A DNA stretch of 24,541 bases from Natrinema soli (GCF_028618695.1 NZ_JAQIVI010000280.1:1-24541); one strand, 5' to 3'. Positions 7,489-14,658 are shown, counted from the stretch's first letter. The notes: generated by a model not told the origin, from the letters alone. Translations and numbers: made by a program.

Positions 7489-7495
7489 CGTTAAC
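7489..7495 (+). promoter_or_regulatory. TATA-like element of the DUF302 gene
   Basis: CCGTTAAC, centred about 28 bases before the ATG at 7520, fits a leaderless haloarchaeal promoter. Confidence 0.4.
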
Positions 7496-7509
7496 CCCGT
7501 GGACGGGGT
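7494..7509. promoter_or_regulatory. CsoR-like palindromic operator
   Basis: ACCCCGTGGACGGGGT is a perfect palindrome with 7-base arms and a GG centre, lying between the TATA-like element and the start codon of the DUF302 gene (10 bases before the ATG). The C4-N6-G4 core flanked by A/T resembles operators of the CsoR/RcnR/CstR metal- or persulfide-sensing repressors. Position and symmetry are seen directly; the regulator identity is inference. No csoR-like gene is in the window. A hairpin at the mRNA 5' end is the alternative. Confidence 0.5.
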
Positions 7510-7519
7510 ATGATATTCC

Positions 7520-7936
7520 ATGGAATACACAATACAGACTTCAGTCACCGGTGAGTTCGACGACGTCGTCGACACGACGATTGCTGCGCTCGAAAACGAA
7601 GGATTCGGCGTCCTCTGTGACATCGATATCCAGGCGACGCTCAAGGAGAAACTCGGCGAAGAGTTCCGCCAGTATCGCATTCTCGGTGCGTGTAATCCCC
7701 CGCTGGCATACGAGGGACTGACCGAAGAGATCGAACTCGGCACACTCCTCCCGTGTAACGTCATCGTCTACGAAACCGATGACGGCGATATCGTTGTGAG
7801 TGCCGTTGATCCAAAGCAATTGGTCGGTATCGCGGACAACGATGCGCTCGACTCCATCGCGACCGAGGTCAACGAGCGTTTCGAGCGTGTTCTCTCGGCC
7901 GTTACCGACGAACTAGGATCCACGTCGGAGGCCTGA
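7520..7936 (+). CDS. DUF302 family protein
   Basis: A 138-residue cytoplasmic protein of the DUF302 family. The conserved core is visible as EGFGVLCDIDIQATLKEKLG (about 29-48), YRILGACNPPLAYEGL (about 54-69) and LLPCNVIVYE (about 77-86). Two Cys (in GACNP and LPCNV) are at family-conserved positions. DUF302 proteins are frequent beside heavy-metal, copper and sulfur genes in bacteria and archaea, but their biochemical role is not established. Only 6 bases separate it from the next SHOCT gene, so the two form an operon with the palindromic operator in front. Confidence 0.9.
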   Translation: MEYTIQTSVTGEFDDVVDTTIAALENEGFGVLCDIDIQATLKEKLGEEFRQYRILGACNPPLAYEGLTEEIELGTLLPCNVIVYETDDGDIVVSAVDPKQLVGIADNDALDSIATEVNERFERVLSAVTDELGSTSEA

Positions 7937-7942
7937 TCTCCG

Positions 7943-8296
7943 ATGGCTTCGTCGAACCAGCTCGACACCACGACCATCGTCCTCCTGATCCTCGGAGCGA
8001 TCATCTTGCTCCCGTTGCTCACAATGGGGATGGGATTCGGCGGAATGATGGGGTACGGCGGGATGATGGGCCAGTATGGCGGTACTGGCGGGTGGTGGCC
8101 GTTCATCGGGATGCTCGTCCCGCTGATCTTCCTCCTCATCCTCCTCGGCGGTGGCTACCTCGTCTTCCGGCGCATGAGCGAAACGCAGACGTCTCGAAAT
8201 CCCGCGATGGAGGAACTCCGCACGGCATACGCTCGTGGCGACCTCACTGACGAAGAGTTCGAAGCCCGCCGCGACAGGCTCGAACGGTCGGAGTGA
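7943..8296 (+). CDS. SHOCT-domain membrane protein (copy 2)
   Basis: A 117-residue protein with two transmembrane helices (about 10-30 and 53-76). They are separated by a Gly/Met loop (GGMMGYGGMMGQYGG, about 33-47) with WW at 51-52. A C-terminal SHOCT domain follows (about 88-115, MEELRTAYARGDLTDEEFEARR). It is co-transcribed with DUF302 (6-base gap) and followed directly by a strong hairpin. The Met-rich loop between helices is a candidate metal site. It is closest in layout to the gene at 17740. Confidence 0.85.
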   Translation: MASSNQLDTTTIVLLILGAIILLPLLTMGMGFGGMMGYGGMMGQYGGTGGWWPFIGMLVPLIFLLILLGGGYLVFRRMSETQTSRNPAMEELRTAYARGDLTDEEFEARRDRLERSE

Positions 8297-8302
8297 GCCA
8301 AC

Positions 8303-8326
8303 GAGTACGCACCAAGGTGCGTATTC
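8303..8326 (+). terminator. Stem-loop terminator after the DUF302-SHOCT operon
   Basis: GAGTACGCACC (8303-8313) pairs with GGTGCGTATTC (8316-8326) with one G:T position around a 2-base loop, starting 7 bases after the stop codon at 8296. No long T tract follows, but the position suits transcript termination or 3'-end protection. Confidence 0.45.
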
Positions 8327-8433
8327 CCACGCCTGCGTGATCGAATTCTGCTACTCCCGATCACCACTGTGTGAGCGCGCCTTCGAATCAAAGAGATGGA
8401 GGTCTCTCAGCTTACGATTCTGAATAGTAATGT

Positions 8434-8461
8434 GGTTAAGTCCCAATACCGTAGTATACTA
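8434..8461 (+). promoter_or_regulatory. Promoter and 10-bp palindrome before the thioredoxin-like gene
   Basis: GGTTAAGT around 8434-8441 is a TATA-like element about 26 bases upstream of the GTG at 8463. TAGTATACTA (8452-8461), a perfect 10-base palindrome, fills the space up to the start codon, where a repressor would block initiation. The promoter spacing supports the GTG start. Confidence 0.4.
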
Positions 8462-8462
8462 T

Positions 8463-8771
8463 GTGACCGAAGTCATCCTCTTCACCCAAGAGACATGCGG
8501 AGCGTGCGCAACACAACGGGAGAAAAACGACGGCCTCGAGGACAAGTATCCGGACGTAGAGTTCCGGGAGGTCGACATCCAGAAAGATCTGGAAACGGCC
8601 GAGGAATACGGCGTCCGGAAGACGCCGACGACACTCCTCTACGCGAACGGTGAACAGACCGCCGAATTCATTGGCATCGTCGACCGGAACGACTTGGAGT
8701 CAGCTATCGAGAGCGCGACCCAGCAGCCATCTGGATTCGCCCAGCGCCTCGTTGATGTTGTGCGTGGATAA
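8463..8771 (+). CDS. Thioredoxin/glutaredoxin-like protein
   Basis: A 102-residue thioredoxin-fold protein. The active site is CGAC (residues 12-15, in FTQETCGACATQ). A cis-Pro appears in VRKTPTTLLY, and the glycine-containing strand in AEFIGIVDRNDL. It probably reduces disulfides or carries thiol-redox equivalents in the cytoplasm. The GTG at 8463 is preferred over an upstream in-frame ATG at 8430 because the TATA-like element lies between them and the fold begins at the GTG; an ATG at 8461 is out of frame. It precedes the halocyanin-SHOCT gene by 25 bases, so a shared transcript is likely. Confidence 0.85.
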   Translation: MTEVILFTQETCGACATQREKNDGLEDKYPDVEFREVDIQKDLETAEEYGVRKTPTTLLYANGEQTAEFIGIVDRNDLESAIESATQQPSGFAQRLVDVVRG

Positions 8772-8796
8772 CGAACCAGCGACCGATTCAACTCAT

Positions 8797-9549
8797 ATGA
8801 CGAACTATAGCCGACGTCAGTTCCTGGGAGTGCTCGGTGCCGGCGCAGTCGCCAGCACAGGCCTCTCTCAGCCAGCGAGCGCACAGGAGACGCCCGTCGT
8901 GAAGATGGGCAACAACTACTTCGACCCGATCGGGCTCCACGTCGAACCCGGCACGACTGTCCGCTTCGAGATAGCAGCCGGTGCACACTCGGCAACGGCC
9001 TACGAGAACCGGATTCCATCCGACGCCAGCGCATTCGATAGTGGGGTCATCTCGTCGGGAGGGTTCGAGTACACGTTCGAAGAACCAGGCACGTACGACT
9101 ACTACTGCATCCCGCACAAGTCGGTCGGGATGGTCGGTCGCATCGTCGTCGGCAGCCCCGGCGGTCCGGCCGAAGAGAGCTCGATCCCCGACGGCGAGGT
9201 CCCCGATAGCGAGACGATTGTCCAGAACGGCGCCGTGGCCATCGGCTCGGACGTCGACGGAAGCGGGAGCACCGATGACGGCATGATGGGGCCCGGCGGA
9301 GGGGGCATGATGGGTGGCCCGAGGGGCGGGTGGGGCGGCGTCCCGTTCGTCGGCGGGGCACTCGGAATGCTGGGGCTGGTCGGCGGACTCCTCTACTGGG
9401 CACTGGATCGAGGTGACGCTCCTTCTCGGAGTGATAATTCCGCGATGGAAACCCTCCAACGCCGTTACGCACGAGGCGAGATCGACGAAGAGGAGTTCCA
9501 CCGGCGTCGAGAACGGTTGGAGACTGGGGAAGAAGACGCGTCCCAGTAA
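8797..9549 (+). CDS. Halocyanin fused to a membrane SHOCT tail
   Basis: A 250-residue blue copper protein. The TAT signal SRRQFLGVLGAG spans residues 5-16, with cleavage near PASA/Q. The plastocyanin-like domain spans about 33-119 with all four type 1 copper ligands visible: H64 (GAHSATAY), C104, H107 and M112 (YYCIPHKSVGM). Next comes an acidic linker, a Gly/Met stretch (162-180, MMGPGGGGMMGG) and a transmembrane helix (about 181-203). A C-terminal SHOCT domain follows (about 217-243). Copper electron-transfer proteins of haloarchaea usually have lipid or no anchors; here the anchor and SHOCT tail match the stand-alone SHOCT proteins nearby. The ATG at 8797 is chosen for the TAT motif. Confidence 0.92.
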   Translation: MTNYSRRQFLGVLGAGAVASTGLSQPASAQETPVVKMGNNYFDPIGLHVEPGTTVRFEIAAGAHSATAYENRIPSDASAFDSGVISSGGFEYTFEEPGTYDYYCIPHKSVGMVGRIVVGSPGGPAEESSIPDGEVPDSETIVQNGAVAIGSDVDGSGSTDDGMMGPGGGGMMGGPRGGWGGVPFVGGALGMLGLVGGLLYWALDRGDAPSRSDNSAMETLQRRYARGEIDEEEFHRRRERLETGEEDASQ

Positions 9550-9618
9550 GGTGCAGTGTCGTCGGACATTTCTACGGGTGTTGGGTCACTCGCTCGGGAG
9601 TCCGTTGAGGGCCTATTC

Positions 9619-10500
9619 CTACGCGAGGTACTCTTCTACGGATAGCAGGTCCGACGGTTCCAGTCCGAACGCGTCGATGTCATTGTGGTCCGTCACGTTG
9701 GACATCTCCAGCGCTCTCGCCTGGTCGATACCGAATGGAATCGAGGGAATGGGATCGAACGCGTACAGACCTATCTCTGCGAGTCGCATCGGCACAGAGA
9801 GTATCCGGAGGGACTTCCCTTCCGCACGATAGAGCATCCGCGTGACTTCGCCAAACGTCAGAACCTCCGGGCCACCGAGGTCGTAGATCTTCCCCACATG
9901 CTCATCGTTTTCGAGTGCGTCCGCGGTGATTCGAGCCATATCCTCGACCCAGATCGGCTGGAACGTCGGGTATCTGCCACCGTCGGGAAGGACCGTCACG
10001 TAGGGGGTGGTGTACTTCTTTATGAACGCGAACGTCTCGCTGCCTTCGCCGAAGATGAACGATGGTCGGAGGACCACCCAGTCGAGGTCAGAGTACTGGA
10101 CGACCATGTCGCCGATCCCCTGCGTACGCCAGTATGCAACTGGGCTGTCCATGTCCGCTCCCAGCGAACTCATCTCGACGTACTGACCGACGTCGTGTTC
10201 GCTCGCGGCGTGCGCGGCATTCATCGCCCCGCCGATGCAGACGGTGTCGTGGAACGTTCCAGGTCGCGGTTGATGAAGCGGCGGTAACGCCGTGAGGTTC
10301 ACGGCGGCGTCTTTCCCCTCGAACGCCCCCTCGATCGAGTCGTAGTCGGTCACGTCGCCAGTCACCGTTTCGACCTCGTCGGGTAGTACCTCAGGATCGG
10401 GTGAGCGCGAGAGCGAGGTTACCGAGTGACCGCGATCGACAAGCTCTACGCACAGGTAGCGCCCGACGAATCCGTCACCGCCTACTACCAGTGTTTCCAT
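9619..10500 (-). CDS. Atypical SDR, complex I NDUFA9-like / NAD(P)-binding epimerase family
   Basis: A 293-residue Rossmann protein. The nucleotide-binding GGDGFVG follows the first strand (METLVVGGDGFVGRYL). SLGADMDSP, YWRTQG and VVLRPSFIFGEG follow the NDUFA9/atypical SDR pattern, in which the usual YxxxK is altered. The C-terminal part (ALENDEHVGKIYDLGGPE) is also typical. Members bind NAD(P)H and act in quinone/isoprenoid or lipid-sugar chemistry, or as complex I accessory proteins; the substrate is not predictable. ATG 10500 is chosen; GGTTTAC about 29 bases upstream is TATA-like, fitting a leaderless mRNA. The preceding frame to 10539 adds nothing conserved. Confidence 0.85.
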   Translation of the reverse strand: METLVVGGDGFVGRYLCVELVDRGHSVTSLSRSPDPEVLPDEVETVTGDVTDYDSIEGAFEGKDAAVNLTALPPLHQPRPGTFHDTVCIGGAMNAAHAASEHDVGQYVEMSSLGADMDSPVAYWRTQGIGDMVVQYSDLDWVVLRPSFIFGEGSETFAFIKKYTTPYVTVLPDGGRYPTFQPIWVEDMARITADALENDEHVGKIYDLGGPEVLTFGEVTRMLYRAEGKSLRILSVPMRLAEIGLYAFDPIPSIPFGIDQARALEMSNVTDHNDIDAFGLEPSDLLSVEEYLA

Positions 10501-10574
10501 AGGATAGACTACGCTGTGAGTATCCGTAAACCCCAGCACCGCCCGGATTTCCGCGGCCAGTATGAGCCATAGCG

Positions 10575-11951
10575 TTAGATGATCGAGTACTCGGCGATGT
10601 CGTCCCAGGTCCCGTATCGATCACGTATCGAACCTCGGGGGATGCTGACGATGACGAGGAGGACTCCGACGGCGACGCCGTTCCAGGTCGCTACCGTCGG
10701 GGCGCCGGAGAGTATCCACGGTGCTACGACGATCCATATTCCCAGTGGAACGTTGACGAAGCGGACGACGCGCGTAGGTTCCCCCATAGCAATCACGGAG
10801 AACGTCACGACGAGTGCGCCGACGAGCTGACTGCTGTCCGCGGCCACACCGGTGGTCCCGAAAACCGCAGGGGACGCCATCAACCAGAGCCCGAGCCCCG
10901 TGGCGACAATGAGATACCACGGAATCGACATCCCCCAGAACATCGACCAGAACGAGGCGGCGTCGGACCGCGTGTCCCCGTCGACGCCCGCTTCGGTCTC
11001 GGGGAACGTCCCGCCCATCCAGAACGCGTGCCACAGCGACTCGCCCTCCTGGGTCCGCCGATAGAGGAACTGCCCCATCGCCAGGACCTCGTCAACGGTC
11101 AGCGCGATCATGAACAGCATCGCGAGCGCCGAGAGTAGACAGAGCGTACACCACGACCCGACGGCCAGTGGCTGAAGGATAATGAGCATGATACTCACGA
11201 AGCCCAGCGGGATGACGACGATGCCGAAGAACGTGACCATCCACGGCATCGTCCGCCACCGGCGCTTGTCGCCCATGAACCCCATGAGGACCTCGACCGC
11301 GTAGGCAACGGCTCCGAGACCGGCGTCCGAGATCGGGAACATCTTCGAGACATCGGAGGTGAGCACGTTCACCGTTCCCTGACCGAAGAATGGCTCGAAG
11401 ACAAAGTCGGTGTAGCCGAGCTGGAAAGCCGCCATGTGTGTCGAGAAGAAGAATCCAATGAGTCCGGCGACGATGATCGGCGCCCGCTGGGCCGCTGTCG
11501 AGGGGTTGTACGTCCAGCCACGCGGGACACCTGGTCCCGACATCTCCATGCGCATCACGACGAGCACTGAGAACGTGATAACGAAGACGCCGACGAGCGT
11601 GTCGTTCAGGTAGGCTGCACTCGTGGGGGCCCAGAAAACGAGGGGCGCGAGCAGCAACCAGAGTCCGACGAATCCGTTCGCGTAGTTCGCCCACCCGTTT
11701 CGACGAACGAGTACGGTCACGGCGAGTACGATCAGCAGCGTCCCGCTGACGATGTCGCTGACCGACATCAGGACGCTCTCGTACCCGAAGGTGAATGGAC
11801 TCGCGATGAGCCAGAGGCCGAGGATGACGATGGGATATTGCGGCCAGAGCTCCATCGTCGGGTGCTCAAGCATCATGGTCCCTGGCTCTTGGGACTGCTC
11901 GTTCCCGTGACCGGCCATCCCGCCGGATGAGGCGCCGTGGTTCTCACTCAT
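10575..11951 (-). CDS. SPW-repeat and vitamin K epoxide reductase-like membrane protein
   Basis: A 458-residue polytopic protein. The His/Met-rich N-terminus spans about 1-35. SPW-type helices at 40-82 (LGLWLIASPFTFGY) and 92-133 precede a VKOR-like four-helix domain at about 150-295. The active-site CTLC is at C268-C271 (GSWCTLCLLSALAML). A second SPW pair lies at about 343-450. VKOR proteins reoxidise exported thiol oxidases using quinone. The loop between the first VKOR helices (FEPFFGQGTVNVLTSDVSK) has no Cys pair, so only the membrane CxxC is present and a redox partner may supply the relay. It lies 74 bases upstream of the SDR gene on the same strand. ATG 11951. Confidence 0.82.
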   Translation of the reverse strand: MSENHGASSGGMAGHGNEQSQEPGTMMLEHPTMELWPQYPIVILGLWLIASPFTFGYESVLMSVSDIVSGTLLIVLAVTVLVRRNGWANYANGFVGLWLLLAPLVFWAPTSAAYLNDTLVGVFVITFSVLVVMRMEMSGPGVPRGWTYNPSTAAQRAPIIVAGLIGFFFSTHMAAFQLGYTDFVFEPFFGQGTVNVLTSDVSKMFPISDAGLGAVAYAVEVLMGFMGDKRRWRTMPWMVTFFGIVVIPLGFVSIMLIILQPLAVGSWCTLCLLSALAMLFMIALTVDEVLAMGQFLYRRTQEGESLWHAFWMGGTFPETEAGVDGDTRSDAASFWSMFWGMSIPWYLIVATGLGLWLMASPAVFGTTGVAADSSQLVGALVVTFSVIAMGEPTRVVRFVNVPLGIWIVVAPWILSGAPTVATWNGVAVGVLLVIVSIPRGSIRDRYGTWDDIAEYSII

Positions 11952-12192
11952 AGAGTCTCAACCGATAGTTTCTCTTCGGCTGCACAGGCCAAAGTATCTC
12001 CGGCGTCCCCGGACTGGCAAAGACGTCCTCGGGGCAACCATGATCAGCTGTTCCTCTTGCAGTAGTAGGCTACTACCAGGCGAAGTCTAAGTCTCACGTG
12101 TCGGGTGGCTTAACCGGACGTCGACGCTGCTCAACGAGATTACCATGGATTGGGCCCTACACTTTTCGATGTCGCTGTCGTACTGACGAGTG

Positions 12193-12687
12193 ATGTCCAA
12201 CGAGCGCTCTGATGTCGACCTTCAAGTGGGACGAATAGCGCGAAAAGACGTGATCAGCGTAACCCGTGATACGACTGTGGGTGAGGTCGCGCAAACAATG
12301 GCTGACGAAAACGTGGGGGACGTAATTGTCACCGACGATGATGAGGTCGTCGGGATCGTCACCGATCGTGATCTCACAATTCACCTTCTGACAGACGAAC
12401 ACGGGACGAACGTCCTCAGCGGGGAGTCAGGAGTGGACCTTACCGCTGGTGACGTGATGACCGAGGATCCCCTGACGATCGAATCTCAGGCACGCGTCCC
12501 GCGATTACTCCACCACATGAACCAGGCAAGCGTGCGGCGCATTCCAGTTGTGGACGATGGGAACGTGGTCGGGATAATCACGTTCGACGACCTCGTCGTT
12601 CATCTGGCAGGTGAGAGTGCACACGTTGCCGCGCAACTCGAAAGCCTCGCCGATATCATTCACGCTGAATCGCCAACGTCCAACTAA
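12193..12687 (+). CDS. Paired CBS-domain protein
   Basis: A 164-residue soluble protein made almost entirely of two CBS motifs. CBS1 spans about 12-68 (DVISVTRDTTVGEVAQTM, then DEVVGIVTDRDL). CBS2 spans about 88-145 (VMTEDPLTIESQARVPRLL, then VRRIPVVDDGNVVGIITFDDL). Each ends in the G-I-x-T-x-x-D-L nucleotide-binding signature. Such stand-alone pairs sense adenine nucleotides or NAD(H) and regulate partner proteins; no partner is evident. A GTG sits immediately before the ATG (12190-12192); ATG is taken as the start. It is a single-gene unit. The 240 bases between it and the divergent VKOR gene show no other feature. Confidence 0.9.
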   Translation: MSNERSDVDLQVGRIARKDVISVTRDTTVGEVAQTMADENVGDVIVTDDDEVVGIVTDRDLTIHLLTDEHGTNVLSGESGVDLTAGDVMTEDPLTIESQARVPRLLHHMNQASVRRIPVVDDGNVVGIITFDDLVVHLAGESAHVAAQLESLADIIHAESPTSN

Positions 12688-12857
12688 CCCGTTTGCCCCA
12701 GTTAGACGACTGTAGAGAAGCCCGGGTCACATTGAAGAGCGATGCCGGACGATATTAGTGGGCGGGAGAATCGACCACCTGCCCACAGATGAACCGGCAT
12801 AGGCCACTCAGACACCGCCTCAAGACTACGAGATAGACTGGCAGACCGCGTGACACA

Positions 12858-13184
12858 ATGAGACAGAAAAGAGCGACACGAACCATCCTCAGCATCGCAA
12901 TCGCGATCACGGTCGCCTTGACGCTCTCTACAGGTCTGGTTGGAGCAGTACCGGGCGCTGATCATCACAGCAACAGCGGGGACACACAAGATGTCCAGGT
13001 GTGTCACGTCCCTGCGGGAAATCCGAGTAACGCACAACTGGTTACGGTCTCCGAACAAAGTTGGGAGAACGGCCACTCGAAACACGGAAACGACATCCGC
13101 ATGGACCAGCATCCCCAGCATCATCCCGACCACCAACACAACGCAGAGACGATGTGTGAACACCACGGTGAGCACATTGCATAG
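12858..13184 (+). CDS. Secreted His-rich protein with CHVPAGNP motif
   Basis: A 108-residue protein. A signal peptide is evident (charged MRQKRATR, hydrophobic 10-28, cleavage near LVGA/VPGA). Next come VCHVPAGNPSNAQLVTVS and WENGHSKHGNDI, a Cys-His-Pro pattern ending in spaced His that occurs in secreted proteins of unknown role. The tail has many His (QHPQHHPDHQHN, CEHHGEHIA). The His content suggests metal binding (Zn, Cu or Ni), but this is not shown. It stands alone, and the TnpB element begins 17 bases after its stop codon. The 170 bases upstream show nothing distinct. Confidence 0.75.
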   Translation: MRQKRATRTILSIAIAITVALTLSTGLVGAVPGADHHSNSGDTQDVQVCHVPAGNPSNAQLVTVSEQSWENGHSKHGNDIRMDQHPQHHPDHQHNAETMCEHHGEHIA

Positions 13185-13201
13185 GTACCGACGATAACCA
13201 C

Positions 13202-13259
13202 GTGAACTACCCCTGCCTACTCGGCGGCTTGCGCCGCCTCCTTGAGGCCGGGGCTTCCT
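13202..13259 (-). ncRNA. Putative omega-RNA (reRNA) scaffold at the tnpB 3' end
   Basis: TnpB proteins use an RNA derived from the 3' end of their own gene and the element's right end, followed by a guide from flanking DNA. Here GAAGCCCCGGCCTCAAGGAG, a GGCGGC/GCCGCC hairpin and GAGTAGGCAGGGGTAGTTCAC overlap the last codons and stop of tnpB. The guide would start at about 13201 on the minus strand (GTGGTTATCGTCGGTACC). A closely similar scaffold lies upstream at 14561-14618. Confidence 0.5.
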
Positions 13260-14485
13260 GTTTCGACGACGCGACTTGCAGACACGGAGAGCGTGTCCAC
13301 AGCGGTCGCAGTCTCCGCAGGCGTGTCTTCGGAGTGAACCACTCCTAGTCGGTTCCAACCGCGTTGTTGGACGTTGAGTGCCGCGTTCCAGTCCCGGTCG
13401 AGTTCGAAGCCGCAACTCGGGCAAGAATGCTCGCGGACCCACAGCGGCTTCGCGGTTTCCGCGCCGCATTCAGCGCATTCCTTCGTCGTACCTCGGGACT
13501 CGACTTCCACGACGTGACAGCCGTTCTTGTCGCCGTGGTGTTCGAGGATGGTGAGGAAATTGCGCCAGCCGATCTCGTGCTTGTTCCGAGCGTTCTGCGG
13601 GGATTCGAGCATTCTCTTCACGTTGAGATCTTCGACGAACACCGCGTCGTACTCTGTCGTGTAAAAATGCGCGAGCTTGTGCTTGAAATCCCGCTTCTTG
13701 TTCGACATCCTTGCGTGGATTTCAGCGACGCGGCGACGCTGTTTCTCCCACTTGTTCGAGCCTTCCTGCTTCCGCGACAGCGACCGCTGTTCGCGTTCGA
13801 GGCGCTCACGGTCACCGGACAGGGTGAGCCGCTTTACCGACCGCCCATCGCTGTCGTGGGTGAAGTTGAGGACGCCGAGGTCGAGCCCCACTGTGTCTTC
13901 GGCGTCAATGTCGCTGGGCTCGGGTTTGGCTGGGGCGTCGGTTTCGATGGTGAACGACGCATACCACGCGCCCGTTGCGTCTTTCTTCAGCGTGACCTCC
14001 TTGATGGTGTCGTGGTCGGGAAGGTCGCGGTGCATCCGAACTGGAATCTTGCGGGTTTCCCCTTCGAGTTTCTTCAGCGTCAGGAGTGCGTGTCCGTCTG
14101 GGCCACTCTTCTTGGCAAGTTCGAAGCCCGATTGCCGGTACGTGAAACTCCTGAACTCACGCGGTGACTTCCAGTTCAACGACCCCACGTCGTAGCCTTT
14201 CGCTTTGAGTTCGCCGAGGCTGTTGATGTTGTCGCGGATTCGTTCGACGGCTTTCTGCAAGACGGTGGAGTACACTTTGTTTAGGTCAGTCCACCAGTCT
14301 TTCAGCGCAGGGAGCATGTCGCGGACCATCCAGACGCGTTGTCGGAGAGTGCCAGCGTCTTCGGGAATCTGGTTGAACTCGCGGAGTGCGTGGTTGTAGA
14401 GTTGCCGTACAGTGTCGCGTTGCCAGTCCATCGCGTCCCGTTGCTCTTCAGTAGGGAAGAGTCGGTAGCGTGGACTGTACTTCAT
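13217..14485 (-). CDS. tnpB: TnpB RNA-guided nuclease of an IS1341-type element
   Basis: A 422-residue TnpB of full length. N-terminal helical/WED-like part (YSPRYRLFPTEEQRDAM). The RuvC acidic residues are all visible: D202 (VGLDLGVLNF), E285 (VFVEDLNVKRML) and D365 (LDRDWNAALN). A four-Cys zinc ribbon (C337, C340, C355, C358) lies between the last two. TnpB proteins cut DNA matching a guide at the element's right end next to a short motif, which keeps the element in the genome. All catalytic residues are intact, so activity is plausible. Start ATG 14485; an AT-rich stretch with ATTAACTAT about 30-40 bases upstream could be the promoter. Confidence 0.93.
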   Translation of the reverse strand: MKYSPRYRLFPTEEQRDAMDWQRDTVRQLYNHALREFNQIPEDAGTLRQRVWMVRDMLPALKDWWTDLNKVYSTVLQKAVERIRDNINSLGELKAKGYDVGSLNWKSPREFRSFTYRQSGFELAKKSGPDGHALLTLKKLEGETRKIPVRMHRDLPDHDTIKEVTLKKDATGAWYASFTIETDAPAKPEPSDIDAEDTVGLDLGVLNFTHDSDGRSVKRLTLSGDRERLEREQRSLSRKQEGSNKWEKQRRRVAEIHARMSNKKRDFKHKLAHFYTTEYDAVFVEDLNVKRMLESPQNARNKHEIGWRNFLTILEHHGDKNGCHVVEVESRGTTKECAECGAETAKPLWVREHSCPSCGFELDRDWNAALNVQQRGWNRLGVVHSEDTPAETATAVDTLSVSASRVVETGSPGLKEAAQAAE

Positions 14486-14560
14486 GCGACGTGTCTCTTG
14501 CTACGGATTATCGATAGTTAATGATTCTGATTGAAGTCGCTTGTAACTCGTGCGGGCGCT

Positions 14561-14618
14561 GTATCCCCGCCCTACTCGCTCGACTCCGCCTCGCTCCTTG
14601 AGGACGGGGGCTTCGCGC
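14561..14618 (-). repeat. Second TnpB-type right-end scaffold upstream of tnpB
   Basis: On the minus strand it reads GAAGCCCCCGTCCTCAAGGAG, then a GC-rich stem region, then GAGTAGGGCGGGGATACAGC. This aligns closely with the scaffold at 13202-13259 (GAAGCCCC, CCTCAAGGAG, GAGTAGG, GGGG-TA). No TnpB reading frame precedes it; the ABC permease gene ends at 14680. It is either the remnant of an earlier element's right end or an unusual left-end structure of this one. Confidence 0.6.
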
Positions 14619-14639
14619 CCTCTCTTTCAGCTAAATGCC

Positions 14640-14658
14640 GAATCCCGAGACGGGATTC
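14640..14658 (-). terminator. Perfect hairpin downstream of the ABC exporter operon
   Basis: GAATCCCG (14640-14647) and CGGGATTC (14651-14658) form an 8-base perfect stem with a 3-base loop, 22 bases after the stop of the last permease gene. It probably ends the ABC transcript. There is no clear T tract on the minus strand. Confidence 0.5.

Larger units (their letters stand above)
13202..14485 (-). mobile_element. IS1341-type (IS200/IS605 superfamily) TnpB element without tnpA
   Basis: The right end, read on the minus strand, is a GC-rich scaffold with hairpin GGCGGC-TTGC-GCCGCC (within 13222-13239). It ends GGGGTAGTTCAC at about 13202, the kind of right end seen on haloarchaeal IS1341-like elements. 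The left end cannot be placed exactly; it lies between the tnpB start (14485) and about 14560. No TnpA (Y1 transposase) is present, so it needs TnpA from elsewhere to move. Confidence 0.7.

Noticed and set aside
8788..9501. 237-codon minus-strand frame opposite the halocyanin-SHOCT gene
   Set aside because: Antisense of a gene with complete copper ligands and a TAT signal; no independent evidence.
12702..13469. 255-codon minus-strand frame spanning the His-rich protein gene and the tnpB end
   Set aside because: Overlaps two supported features, is Arg-rich and shows no family pattern.
13364..14167. 267-codon plus-strand open frame opposite tnpB
   Set aside because: Exact antisense of the clearly coding TnpB gene; its translation lacks any domain pattern. 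Typical GC-rich shadow.
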